Assembly (NCBI RefSeq): GCF_021134715.1
Contig: NC_060017.1
Span: 3,038,001-3,102,000, forward strand
DNA length: 64,000 nucleotides
Origin: Daphnia pulex
Lineage: Eukaryota > Arthropoda > Branchiopoda > Diplostraca > Daphniidae
Direction: 5' to 3'
Shown here: one piece after another, positions 11,663 through 23,940 of the stretch
How positions within the stretch are numbered: position 1 is the stretch's first letter
Layout: every line of letters starts with the position of its first letter
The notes under the pieces: generated by a model
Seen by the model: the letters and a program-made list of their open reading frames with translations, nothing else
The model's database searches: none
Told to the model about the DNA's origin: nothing
Translations under genes and position numbers: made by a program

Positions 11663-13877
11663 TTTGTTTTTCCAGAAGTAAATGAAGATTTAGCTAAAAG
11701 TTATGTCGTAGTTTGAAGCTGGAGCTGCTTTACTGAATTGGCTGCAATAAATAAACACAACAAAAATTAAGAAAGTGATGTCAGGTCATGTAACTTTGTT
11801 GTAAGTCAAAAACACAATCTTGACCTCAAAAGTACAAATGCTACTATTAACATAAAATCAGCAGTCTTTCGACAAGAAGTCTGCAGAAATTGAGGATTAA
11901 TAATCGTAAACGCACGAAATGCCAAAAAATTTTCGCCATTCAATCTCACGGCCCCGACCTAGATACATTCTTGCCCAAAAAGTCACAATCAAAAATAAAT
12001 CCGTTTGCAGTTACTACAATGAAGTCTTGTTGAGGCGATTCCCATTTAAAACTTGAAGGAATCCCATTATTGAGTTTAAAATCCCAGTTTAATTTTGATT
12101 AGGCACACAATGTTTACCTGTAAATCCAGAATATTTGGTGAAAACTTCGGTTATACAGAATGAGAGTGCCTCAAAAATGAAGAATGACTTCTGCGACTGC
12201 GCTGAAATTGTTAAGGGTAGCCCGGATGGATGTGGAGGGCCAACTTTATGTGGAGGACGGGTCTCTTCGCTTATTCCTATCAACAATCAGAAATTTTTAA
12301 AGTGGTATTAATAGATAGGGCATTAAAAATGATTAACATGTTAATTTAGTGTTCCTATATCTAAAGTTTATGCTTCACGAATAATTTACGGTGATTTTCG
12401 TTAAGGAAGGGAGCCCTGGGGCAATGAGTCGGTGAATGAACGCCATCTCGTTACGATTACTCCAGACGATGCCACAATTCAAAATGTTGAAAAACTGAAA
12501 AGAAAAAAATAACTAATTTTATAATAGCACGTTTTACATGTGTTCACGTAAATCTTCATAAGAGCAAAAAAATTGAATTAAAATGTTAGGCTGGATATGA
12601 CCATATGAAGTTGAATTTCCATAAACGCAACAACGGAACTGGTTGTAGGTGAACTGGAAAAAGAAAGCGATTTTTGATTCTTTCTTTCTAATTAAGTAAG
12701 AATAGGAATGGTTCGTTAAGCTAATTTAGTGTTCGGTTTTCTGTTACTTCAGTTATCAATGATTTTTCATATTTTTTTTAAATTTCCGTTTTCTCTTAAT
12801 ACTCTCTTAATACACTAGAGGCACTGGTATCCGGACTAACCCTCTCAAAGAACCACTGCAAATAAAAATGTTTAATCGAACGTAGTTTTAGGATAAAGAA
12901 TTAGCGATCCGTTTTCAAACCCTGTCGCTTTACGCCAATTATCATTCATGCAATTAATACGCCACTAAAGTGGGAAGATGGGAAAATAAACCCATTTCTT
13001 TGAAGTTGCCCATGGCCCAACACGGACGAAGAAAAAAGGAGTAAAGCTAAAGCAGGCAAAGTTGTCCCATGTCTCGCGGCAACTGCAAACAAACATTTTG
13101 TTTCGCCAAACCCAAAAGCCGTTTCAGGACTAATAGGGTACGCGCTAGGGCTGCATGACTACAAACTCCTACTTGCAAACCAGACAATTTTTTCAATACC
13201 CTTCCCAGAGGGCGACGATGCATGCTCCTTCATTCAACTTCGTGGAGGACATTGACCAATGATGTCAATAATGAAGAACACAATTTAATAAAGAATGAAA
13301 CTGATAACATGAATTAAGCGCTTGCAATAAAAAAAAACTTTTTGTAAACGTATTCCTGGGCAGATTCCATTTTCACCTTATCTGTTAATCCGCTTATTCA
13401 ACCAGACTTTTGACTGTCTTCCGCTCCACTATCTCATTCTCATAGAATAAGCGCTAACTAATTAATTATTAATACAAAACAGTTTAACATCTCGCTAAAT
13501 TAAAACCTTCCCAGTCCATTTTTACATTAAAGTTATTTCACTTATCGATTTAATTTGATGCGCAAGCCCAAATAGTGCTTCTTCTAAAAACTTCTTTATA
13601 AAACTGAGGAGAAATAAACAAATAACTTTAAAAGGGTCGCTTCTCAATTCTCATTTGTTCGGGCACGAAATTTGATCCACTTAAAAATTTTATCATGAAT
13701 AAACAAATAGCAGTTTGTAAATTTTAAAAATTATGTAACTGATTGAAATAAAAATATAAAATGAAAAATGTAGTTGGTAAATGTTTGGCTTGATGGATAG
13801 TATGGTCACTGTTGCATGGTTGCCATTAAGGGTGTTTTTCAGCTTTTTCAGTCATTTTCTGTTTTCCAGCTTGAACG
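11663..13877. other. Divergent intergenic region CNOT4 / DUF7042-7045-like gene
   Basis: This 2.2-kb head-to-head region holds the CNOT4 promoter and 5' UTR near 11663-11800 and the promoter of the secreted-protein gene at its right end. It is AT-rich. A 65-codon minus-strand open frame at 12089-12286 has no recognisable content. Nothing else was identified. Confidence 0.5.
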
Positions 13878-16800
13878 ATGGCGGGCACATCTAGGGCGTG
13901 CCTTGTAAAAACTGAAATGCTGCTATTTACTTTCCTTTCGTTTTTCGTTTTTATCAGTATTCAAGGTAGAAATAGTTCATCCGTTATATAATTTACTTTT
14001 TCTTTAAGTTTTAATTATAAAGATGAATGGGTTAATTATGATGAAATCTATTGATCACTTATTTTTATTTGAATGTCATTAGTTCATAATCTACAGGTTG
14101 TTATTGATAAGTTGTTTAGATTATTGTGTCTTGGCATATGTTATAGTTGAACTATGTTACAATACTCGAACTTGTCACGCTCGATGACAACTAAAGTATT
14201 TACCTTTTTGGTTTGGCAGGTGTTCAAGCCAAAGATTGTGACATTCCATTTGTTGTTCGTGGAACATGGTTTTATCGAGAAAATGGTGAATACCATACAA
14301 CAGAAATCAATGGTGACTCCATGACTGGAAGAGGAAATTGCCTTTTATCGCACCACTCTCATCATGTCAACTATACATTTGTCTTCTATGATGAGCAAAC
14401 AACATGTTACCATTGTGTAAAATTTTTTGTCCGAACAGTCAATATCCTTGACAAAATTGAATGTGAGTACTGCAGCTTTCTCATACTATACAGTTTTGTA
14501 ATTAAATGTATTTATTATTGTTTTACAGCTGGATGCAAAACACTAAGAGACAAATCTCCATCTTTAAATTCCATATGTGATGGCATTAATCCTGATCAGC
14601 AACTCATTTCACTGTTTGCTGAGAACTTTGTACCAGTAAACTGTCGATCAGGATTGGAGGGTGTTTGGCAGTTTGCCTATCAAAATCGATTTCGTTTCAC
14701 CGGAGAATGTAACCACCCTGGAAATGTGATTCAGTCTTGTCAGACTCCGGGATCACAATTTTTAATTACAAACCAAAAATTCACTATAAGCTACCGAAAA
14801 TGTGACGGAATGAGTGAATCTTTGGATGGAAGTAATTTTCCTTTTATATATTTTTTAATTATTAAGACTTTACCTTATTGATTATTCAATATTTTTGTAG
14901 CTGTCGAGTTTAGTTGCCTCGGAGATTGGTTCGTTGGCAAGAATCATTATTTTGCCGTCGCTAATACAAAGGAATCACGAAAAGATGAAAAGTTTCGTTG
15001 CTTTTTAAAAAATCGCGACGATGACGAATACATGGGTAAATCTATTACACCAGAATGTAACACTTTAAAGTCCCCCGAAGACAGTCCCGAGCGTTATCGC
15101 ATGACCCCAGGTATGAAATAAAAACTTAACTGAAATAAATTTAATCTAACCCTTACTTTTTTGTTACTTGTAGTCAAATCTGAGACTGTAACACCTGGTT
15201 GTAATCTACCTTTAAATTTCTCTGGGCATTGGATCAACACCGCAAATATTGATGCTGATGTTTATATAAACCAAACGCACATCGTCGAGACATGGCACCC
15301 TGATATTGGACGATCACGCAAAACAGTGTACATTTGCAAAGAATCGCGCGATTCAAGGATTCTTCTCACTCGTCTTAATGTCGACGGATGGTAATAATGT
15401 TGGATACATTACTGAATATAAACAATCACTAATAATCTTTTTTTATTTTCAGCCAAAAAGATTACATTTGTTACGACATCGTTCCTCGTCACCACAACAT
15501 TATCCGCTATCGGAAAGGACTTGCCATGATCAAAGATGACTTCCATACGGTCTGTTCGTGGACACAGTTTCCTGCGAAGAACGCCTGGAAATATGATTTG
15601 TTTTTAGGTATGCATTTTGTCGTCGGGGTGGGTAATTAGATTTTTGTAAATGATTTTAATTAGAGGATTAGGATCGCAGGAAGAGCGTACCTTCAAAACG
15701 ATGGCGTGACCCAAACAACTGTATGCGCATAAATTAACATTTTCTGTCCTAACAATAGCCAAGGAGCCTGTTCCCATTCGCTGTCCGGTTGCCGGTATGT
15801 TCCGTTTCCAGCAAAGTGGAGACATCAAGTTTCAGACCCGAATTTTAGGCGGAGTCACGGATTCTCCCCGTCCAGAGATCCATTGTATGGACTCGGTGTC
15901 TTCGTTACAAGTGTGTGATTCCGGACAGAAGGAGATGGTTATTGATGCCGAGTTCTGTCTATCGACCGACACTTACGGGCGCCCTATGGATATCTACAGT
16001 ACTTAATTGTCTCGAGATTATTTCTTTTTTTCCCCATTTCATCCCTTTGATACTTGATACTTCAACATGTTATTCTACGTACTAATGCCATTTGAAGTCA
16101 TTTCTAGTTTACAGATCTGCAAAACAACAAGATTTGCTTTACTGGAAGCCTATGAATTTTGTTTAATAAGAGAAGGCATACTGATTGTCTTATTAGATTT
16201 CCTGGTTGTGAAATGCATCAGTAATTTCACGTAATTTTACTTAAATAGCCCGAGATCCAGTTCCAATTCGTTGTCCAGTGGCCGGAAAATTCAAGTTTAC
16301 GCAGAAAGGCGATATCAAGTTTGAGACGCGTATCTTGGGGGGTGTGACTGATTCGCCTCGTCCCGACATTTATTGCAAAGAAAACATTTCAGACTTTTCG
16401 GTTTGCGATGCTGAACAAAAGGAAATGTGGATCGATGAACATTATTGCCTCTCAGTGGATTACAAAGGACGACCCGTTGACATTTACAGTATTGAAACCC
16501 TTTATCTCAACGCTGCTTGTTTTTAGTTCCCGCATTAATTCATCTATGCAGATCAATTATTGCTTTGCTGGTGCAATTCGCTTTTTGGTGGTGCTGGAAA
16601 TGCTTTACTTAATTTTCGCTTAACAGGATATTACGTTACAGCCGCTGAGCCGCTGCCGATGTTTAATGTTCGCTACATGTCTCGCTTTCTGTCGCTCTTT
16701 TCCCGCTTCGCATACTAGCTGATTGTCGTAGTTAGCTACTCACCCGTAGATTTTGCTTCCGCTTCTCACTTCCCGCTTTTAATTCCAATTTATTTCCAGC

Positions 16801-17311
16801 TTATTAGCATGTATGCTAATTTTTTATCTGACACTTTAAAGGTGATCCCGATTACAAGCTCAAATGCATTGGCTTTTGGAAGGAAAATCTCCGCTCATAT
16901 CTCATCACCTACGACGAGTTGGACGCATTCAGTCGTTACCGATGCTGGGTATATCAGCGGGCTGACTTGACTAAAATCTACATGTCTCAGGCGTTAGGTC
17001 CTTACTGTCCCCTCAATCAAGATGTCACCAGTTGGAATTATACAGAAGGCGCTGCAGTTCATTTAAACATGGAAGAATATGAGAGAGAGCGTAAGACTCT
17101 GAAAATGTGTTTTAAAATTAAGCTTTTGTAACTTTTTTTTTCTTGTACAGGTGATCAATGCCCGATGAATTTTGATGATGGTGAAAATCCATGGAGAACA
17201 TCTGAATCGTATATTCAAACGTTCAGTTTCCGAGGCAGTGCAGACAACATACACATCTCAATAACTGCCATTCTTTTACCCCTAACTTTACTTTTTATCG
17301 TTCAGCACTGA
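13878..17311 (+). CDS. Secreted, possibly GPI-anchored Cys-rich arthropod protein (DUF7042-7045 type) with a duplicated exon
   Basis: Exons: 13878-13965, 14220-14462, 14529-14831, 14901-15110, 15174-15390, 15453-15607, then 15759-15998 (7A) or 16249-16488 (7B), 16842-17090, 17151-17311. With one exon 7 the CDS is 1866 nt, 621 aa; with both, 701 aa. Exon 1 is a signal peptide (LLFTFLSFFVFIS, cleavage near VQA). Four Cys-rich modules follow, each opening with a Cys-x-P/F-x(n)-G-x-W pattern (CDIPFVVRGTWFY, CRSGLEGVWQFAY, CLGDWF, CNLPLNFSGHW, CPVAG.F.F). This resembles the arthropod extracellular proteins annotated DUF7044/7042/7043/7045. The assignment is from memory of the pattern; no molecular function is known to me. 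The last 20 residues are hydrophobic (ITAILLPLTLLFIVQH) after small residues (GSADN), which suggests a GPI signal or a tail membrane anchor. The 3' end converges on NOX5-A. Confidence 0.85.
15759..15998 (+). other. Duplicated exon 7A (240 nt)
   Basis: First of two tandem homologous exons of the DUF7042-7045-like gene. It starts after TAG with CC (phase 1) and ends TACA|GTACTT (phase 1), so the 80-codon exon is frame-neutral. It encodes PVPIRCPVAGMFRF, RILGGVTDSPRPEIHC and GRPMDIY. By hand, about 55 of 80 residues match exon 7B. Confidence 0.85.
16249..16488 (+). other. Duplicated exon 7B (240 nt)
   Basis: Second copy. It has the same length, phase and splice layout as 7A (TAG|CC ... TACA|GTATTG) and encodes PVPIRCPVAGKFKF, RILGGVTDSPRPDIYC and GRPVDIY. 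It splices in frame to the next exon at 16842 (A|GT GAT CCC). The intron between 7A and 7B is 250 nt, so spacing alone does not prevent both being included. Confidence 0.85.
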
Positions 17312-17512
17312 ATTTTTCGCAAAAGTGTGTGAGTGAATGACCAGCCCTAATGCATGTCGCGGTTGTTTGTTTTTTTTTCTCCTTTTTTAAACATGTAGAC
17401 CTTGATAATGTGCAACGCGAAGAATGAGTGAATTGCAATTAATTCCGTCCACTTCACTCCATCCTCATGTAGGGTTTCATCGATAAATAGCAATCTCAAC
17501 ATTAAGTGATCT

Positions 17513-17540
17513 TTTATTTGTAGCATGACTGCGTTTTATT
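17513..17540 (-). terminator. Poly(A) signals of NOX5-A
   Basis: Two minus-strand AATAAA hexamers (plus-strand TTTATT at 17513-17518 and 17535-17540) lie 68-95 bp past the NOX5-A stop, in the 296-bp gap shared with the convergent gene. Confidence 0.55.
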
Positions 17541-17607
17541 GAATACACTTTCATTTTATAAAAAAAAAAGTTTAGTACGATAAGAAAAGATTATAAGCTT
17601 TGACATG

Positions 17608-20600
17608 TTAAAAAATTTCTTTGTGAAAATTGAAGCCAAACTTGTTGCATTTCTTTTTCAGTACTTTGGATAATTCAGGGGGGCCGCAGTAGAAAACGGT
17701 AACATTTCCTTTATCTTCGTCAACTAATTTCTGAAATACTTTGTCCCAGTTTGGTCTGCCAGCGTTGGTGCGTGTCTTCAGTCCAGTCACTAAATCACGT
17801 TTTTCCTAGCAAACAGTCAAGCAGATGTAATCTTTTTGTCCTTATATTTTTTGGTGAAACCATGCAGAACACTATACCTCTGCGTAAAGTAAGTCGAGAG
17901 CCATTTGCAGTCCAACAGCCTTTAAATCAGTTTTTTTCAGGGCGCTGGTGATATACATATGTAAGTCGAGGAACCGGCCAAGCGCACTATCCATTTCAGC
18001 TTGTTCCATTTCCAGTTGCGATAGCACGTGAACAAACCATTCGAAACTGCGTTGATCGCGATTAATCCAGAAAAAGTCAACCTTTTAAAATACCCAAGAT
18101 TCTACGTTTAATTTCTGTATTAATAATTTGTGGTGGAATTTTGGCCCTTCCACTAGTTGTGTGTACCTTTTTTAGGTTCATGATCGAATCTGGCATTTGG
18201 TTCGCCCACGAATGTCGACAATTCGGACATTTTTGTAAACTGGCGTAGTAGCGATGCATAATTGATTGGAGAATACTCGCATAGGGAGTCACACCGATGC
18301 CAGCCGCAATAAGAACTGCATGCTGAGCGCGAAAAATGTGACTAGAAGGTGTTCCATAAGGTCCGTCCATGGTAATCTAGTTTTTGATTTCGTGATTGGG
18401 AATGGCAATCAAAGTTTTCATAGCAGCAAAATAAAAATATGATATATGTGTAAACGTACTTCTAATGGAAGGTATATGTTTACACCTTCTACCATTTGTG
18501 TTGGATCCGGTATCGCATCACTAATGGTTGTAATCCCATTAGGTCTGTTGTCTCGCACAGATGACTCTCCCTGAATAATTCATATTCACATTAAAGAAAA
18601 ACATGTTTTTTCCCTCTTATACATAAAGTATTTAGGTAGACATAATTGAATATAATATAAGTTAATCTCGTACGTTTTCCCCAACTTGTTTGTTCACATT
18701 TGTTCTACGAGCTCTTAATGTTTCCTGTCCAAAAGGAGCACGAGGACTTTTTTTCCTGTTAAATTTTTTCCACATTGCATGTGGAAGGTCATCATTACGA
18801 GGATCTTCAACTGGAACCGGCAAATTAATTATTTCTGGAGGATGACGCATGTATCGATAACCGGTATGTGCCACGGACTGAGCTCCGGCTGGTGATTCGC
18901 TCGTGCTCACTTCGCTCAACGTTATAGAAATTTGAGGACTGTAATTAAACAAAGACCGCAAACATTAAAAGAGAACGATATTTGCTCAATCAATCAAGTG
19001 CCATAACTCACTTGTAAGGTCTGCGGGTTTTGGTCCATCCAAAAGGCGGCGGATTTTCAGTAGTGTTTTTAGCGGATGCGATCGTTGCCGATTGATTCCC
19101 GAACGAAACATTTGTTTGAACAACGGATTGGTCGGAACTCACGATAAGTGAAGCTGGTCGAAGTGAATGATGCTCAAATTCGCGTTGTTTAATTTGCTCT
19201 TGTTTGAAATATTCGTAAAGTTTATTCGTCCATCCGCCAACACCCCGAATGTGGAACCATATTAGATCTGTAATACATATTTCGGTAGCAAAATAGCACA
19301 TCCCAAGAAAAATCAGAATTATCGCCACGTCGCTTAATATAATACCGTAGTCGTTCCAGGCAATAATTATTTACCGGGAAGTTCAGGAGCACTGCTAATT
19401 GTAAAAGGGTGCCACTCGTAGGAGGCGATGGCTGGTATGTTGAGATAAACGTAATCCCCCGCATGAAAATTAAAGTTTGGCGGCTTCCGGCATACTATAT
19501 GTGTGACGCTCGACGGCAGTAAAATTGCATAATTGATGAAGGTTCTGCCCTTGCCAGTCATGCGATTTCTTAGGCGAAGTAATTTCTCGAGAATGATGAA
19601 AAGGGCACCGGGACCAACCAGCCTATTCCACATCAGACAGTAAAGGTCAAATGATTACCAAAAAGTTAATTAGAAATGTTCGTCTAATGGCTCAACAGAG
19701 TAGCGGTCTGAAATAGTTTGGGCCATATATAGAACCAATTGTGTTATGTAAGACTTAATAAGAAATAGATTTTCTGCTGAAGACGGGAAAGCGCATCAAG
19801 GAATACTCACCAATACCAAAAGTGGGGACCGTGGAGGATCAATAAAGCCCAAAAGGGATAATGAAGGAAGTGAGTCCAATAAAATAACTGCAAATAAAAA
19901 GAAACGTAATAGCCACTATTAATGATAAGTTTAAGGTTAGCAATTGTAGTTCAATGAAATACTTCGAAATAGCCAGTCTTTCGAACGAAAGGCAAAGAAC
20001 AAGGAATCATCACTCCTAAAATAACACATAAACCCCAGCCGGTCAAATTGGCCACACCGGGAATGAGACCAAACAGACCGGGAATCGTCGTGAACAGCCA
20101 TTCTGTAAAAAAAGAAACAGTTGGTCATGTGTTATATGTCGATTAGTTTAATGGTTAAAATGCTCTTTTGGGTTAAGGCAACTTGCAGCAGAGCATATTA
20201 CGTATAGATTATACCTTCTGCCGAGTGCGTTTGATTCGTTACTGGTGAAACCATTTCATTTGCTATATTTAAAGCTGCCAACAAAGAAATGGAAATATTA
20301 GTTCAAATAAACAGCTCAGACTGAAAATTTTAAAAATGCTAATACAAACGGTATTTCCAACATAGTTACTCACAAAAATTGATCATGTGCATTGCAGTGT
20401 GGAGAGTGCCGAAGAAGACGATAGTAAAGCCGCAAAGTTTGTGAAGATAAACGTGCTGATCAAGTGGTAAAAAAACCGCCAATTTAGTCTGCCTAATCCA
20501 TGTGATGCAATGGTGGAGCATCAGGACAACGACGAATGCACAGTTGAAGTTCAACACCTGACCTGTTTCACATCAGACCGGAATGAATAAGTTTTTTAAT

Positions 20601-23279
20601 TAACGGTATATGAGAGAGAAGATGAGGGATTCACACCACAAGCCCTTGCAATTATGTAGGCAGGGTTTTCCTGTCGGTATTGGTATGCGCGGCTAGCAAA
20701 CAATGCAATGTTCACGAAGAGAAATGCCACGAGAAATGCCAGAAACGCAGCATTATTCCGGAGATAAGACCATAACACGCTAGCGGACCAACGTGATTTT
20801 CTCACTCTCGGAACTGTCGATGGAAGCAAAAACCGCTCCAAGCTTTAACAGAATTATATAAGATGGGATTTAATATATAGTTGGGCGGCAAAGAATGAAG
20901 TGCTGCAACCATAAGTAACAGGAATATACCTGAAGGAAAGTTCATCGATAAGTCCCGGGTGCTTTTCCAATTGAGCTTTCAGATGCTCAAACTCAAGTCC
21001 ATTCACAGCGCTGATGTTGCCATCGTCCACCGATTCCACAGCGTCTTCGTAGAGAGCCAAAGCAAGTTGATCAAGTTGCTCGTCACTAAAGTTCATTTTG
21101 TTCTCTTCGGTGCACGCTCTTAAGACCGATCTCAAGTCATGCAGCTGGATAAGTCCGTCCCCTGCATAAAATGTTAGCTCTGAGAAAGTACTGGCAAGTT
21201 GCATAATTGATGATTTTGTTAATGGTTATATTACCGTCTCCATCGTAAATTTGAAACAGAAAACGCACTCTGTCTTCGGCTGACTGACTGCACAACTGTT
21301 CGAGACCCAGTCTTAATTCAGAAGTCGAGATACCTCTGGAACCATCTTTATCTAAGATGTGGAAGACGCGTTCAGCGAAAAAGGCCTGCAATTAAGAACA
21401 ATTGAATTCAGCTAAAGGAGCGAGTGCGATTAAGTCACCTATCAAACTTATATGTCCAATAACTCACGTCTTTGGAAGGAATTATTTTTTTGAAATCATC
21501 GAGGGTAAGCTCTGTTCTGCCATTTGTGCTACTGAAAAGCTCGTCGATGCTTTCAAACCTGAGCATTCTATTATTTTTACTAGATTTCCTGTATATAATG
21601 GCTGCATTGTTACTTTCACTGGAAATAAGAGCCTGCCATTTCGATTTAATATTTATAGTATTATTTACCTTGGTAGCGACAAATCCATGATGAAAACTAT
21701 GACACTTTGCACTGAAACATTCTTAGTCCCGTTAAAATCAATTAATTTGAAAAGTTTCGAAAGTAGCTGCAAGGATGAACGTAATAAGACTTTATTACGT
21801 TTGGGTAAAAGTTATTAATCAATCTGGGTCGAGTTCTGTACCTTTTGATTTTGGAGAACGCGAGAAAAAAGTTGTAAATCCAAATCCGCCTCTCCTGCTG
21901 TAACATATGCTGCTGTGTCAAACGAGTTTATAAATTCCCGGCCTTCTCTCCTATAATTCGTTAGAGATGCGGATAAAACGTCTTCTCGGTGTTACTTTCC
22001 TTTAATTATTACGAACTTACCCTAGTTTCTCGTTAAGAAAATCGATAAATTGAGACTGAACTAGTCTTCCCTTGGATTTGTCATCAAATAGCTTGAAGAG
22101 AAGTTGATGTACCTCCTGTGATTACATCGTCAATATTATCAAATCATGTCTAAGGGGCCGGAATATTATTGATTGCTTAATGGCTTTGGTACTTACGTTT
22201 TTAGAAAACAATTGACAAAAACTATTGGCGGTAAATTTTGAATTGGATTCCATAACTGCCCGAGAACACAAGGATTGGAGACTTGCTAATGCTTGCTGCC
22301 GACTATTGGTCCTGTGAGATAGCCGCCCGCTTGGTGATGAGGGAGACTCGGGGTACGTTGATGACAAGCTACTATTCCTGCTCATATTGGATGTTTGATT
22401 GGGCCCTCCGGTTTCAAATCCCCATTGAAATTTGACATTTCTTGCTAACCCAAAATGTCCGTCCTTGCTCTTTATTACATAAGAAAGCAAAACAATTTTA
22501 CGTTATATTTTGTATATAATGTGTTTTTGTTCATCCAAAATAAAATAAAGTCGCATGTATGGAGCTTTTTCCAATTTAAAATTCAAAATAATCTCTGAGC
22601 TCGTGAGAGATAAAAACTCGCTAACCCATAACAAAGTGATGTAATGTGTCACTAAAAAGGTAGACAAAAGTAAAGTGTTTGCAGGATTTGATTTTATGTT
22701 TTAACTACGTTGTATACAGTTGCGAGTTTTCTTCCCAGCACACGCAGTACACGAAACCCCAATGAATTGGTTGCAGTAAATGTTTCTCTCCCTAATCAAT
22801 GTTGATAGTCCAGGTTATCCCCACAGCAGATACTACTTATACGGATACAATGTGCAAGAATAAATCTAGAAACAAGCAGTTTCCCTTGTTGACAATTGCG
22901 TAGTTCAAATCGTAGATGATGTCACATTCACAAAATAGAAAAGAGGGAAAATCGATATGGCGTAACTCAATAGCAATAAATTGATAAGCACTTGACTTGT
23001 GGAAAAGGGGATTTTTTCCGCACCCTATTCAAATTTTAAATCCTCAAATTAAATATCGAATCTCGTTGGACACTTAGTTTACTACCAATAAATGCATTGA
23101 TGTATGCGCATTCCTCGCGTATTTTCAATTGTAAAAGGTAAAAGAGTTAAGCTTGCGGTAATATTATGACGCGGTTATGGCGGTAACTGTTACAAACATT
23201 ATTCAAAGAAAAAAAAATTATTCAAGTGTCTTACCAATTTCAAATTATTTGGTCTATTCGGGTTGCCAGGTGTAGCCAT
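17608..23279 (-). CDS. NOX5: NOX5-A, calcium-dependent NADPH oxidase (paralogue 1 of 3)
   Basis: Twenty exons: 23279-23235, 22469-22197, 22115-22021, 21950-21842, 21766-21669, 21588-21468, 21385-21235, 21161-20930, 20842-20637, 20562-20374, 20274-20215, 20102-19963, 19887-19811, 19622-19375, 19267-19012, 18938-18674, 18570-18460, 18376-18167, 18081-17878, 17805-17608; 3288 nt, 1095 aa. EF-hand modules occupy about aa 107-310; EF3 (DKDGSRGISTSE) is canonical and EF4 (DGDGDGLIQLHD) ends in Asp. Of six membrane helices, two carry haem histidine pairs: LHK/LHT 14 apart, WTH/LHG 13 apart. HPFTIS (FAD) lies near aa 669, GIGVTP near 918 and YCGPP near 1070 (NADPH). The CPxC insert (CPNC) and the C-terminal Phe match NOX5. 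The family passes electrons from NADPH through FAD and two haems to O2, making superoxide on Ca2+ binding. The long Ser/Pro-rich linker (aa ~690-890) is specific to each paralogue. Confidence 0.95.
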
Positions 23280-23818
23280 GGTTTTTTTCTCTTAAAGAAG
23301 GTTTGACTGACGTTGAAACGCTAAGTGTGTTGATGCTATACTTATTCACTCTGCCGCAGTCGTAAAATTGGACTCGTAATAGACTTGCAGACTTTTGGTT
23401 TCTCACTTGTATGTGACTTGTTTGATGCTATGTTGCTATCGAGATAATAATTCAAAATCTGTGATTATTCTGATGATTGTTGCTGTTCATGAAGGTGTTA
23501 TAATTGCAGTTCCTGTTCGTATTATCGCTACAGTCACTTCAAGTCAGACTTATCTCAAAATGTCAGTTGTCAGCTGTCACTATGCAATGTATTCATCCTC
23601 ACCGGTGTTAGCAGTTACAAGTGAGTAGAAGTGATATGCACCTGGCTCTGAACTGATACTATTCCTTTTCCCGATCAATCCTCGAACGAAACGATCTGAA
23701 TGTGTCAAAATACATATTAAGCCTACAGCACTTACGTTCGTAAAATTGACATAAAGCCTATTAAAAATTATTAATGTAACAAAGAGGGGGGGGGGGAATG
23801 TCCCGAATGTAAACTTAC

Positions 23819-23940
23819 TAATTTGACCAATTGTTTTTGAATTGGTAGATCAGTTTCACGGAAAAACGAATGTGGGTATTTCCAATCGATACCACCAGCA
23901 TTGAAATTGATGGAAAGTCGTCCACTCAAACGTTGAAAAC
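23819..23940 (-). CDS. Candidate alternative upstream exon of NOX5-A (unconfirmed)
   Basis: On the minus strand TTCTAG|GT opens a 122-nt open stretch ending in a strong donor (TTA|GTAAGTTTAC). In the frame that ends in phase 0, as NOX5-A exon 1 does, it encodes about 40 residues containing RLSGRLSINFNAGG and FFRETDLPIQKQLVKL. It has no ATG, so an upstream exon would be needed; I found none clearly. It could be an alternative 5' exon of NOX5-A, an exon of an unrelated small gene, or chance. Confidence 0.3.

Noticed and set aside
12089..12286. Minus-strand 65-codon frame upstream of CNOT4
   Set aside because: No match to CNOT4 N-termini, which begin at the RING, and no known domain. At most it is 5' UTR or intron.
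14213..14881. 222-codon frame treated as a single-exon gene
   Set aside because: It runs through a 66-nt intron (14463-14528) and into the next one. The spliced model joins it to a signal peptide and downstream Cys-rich modules.
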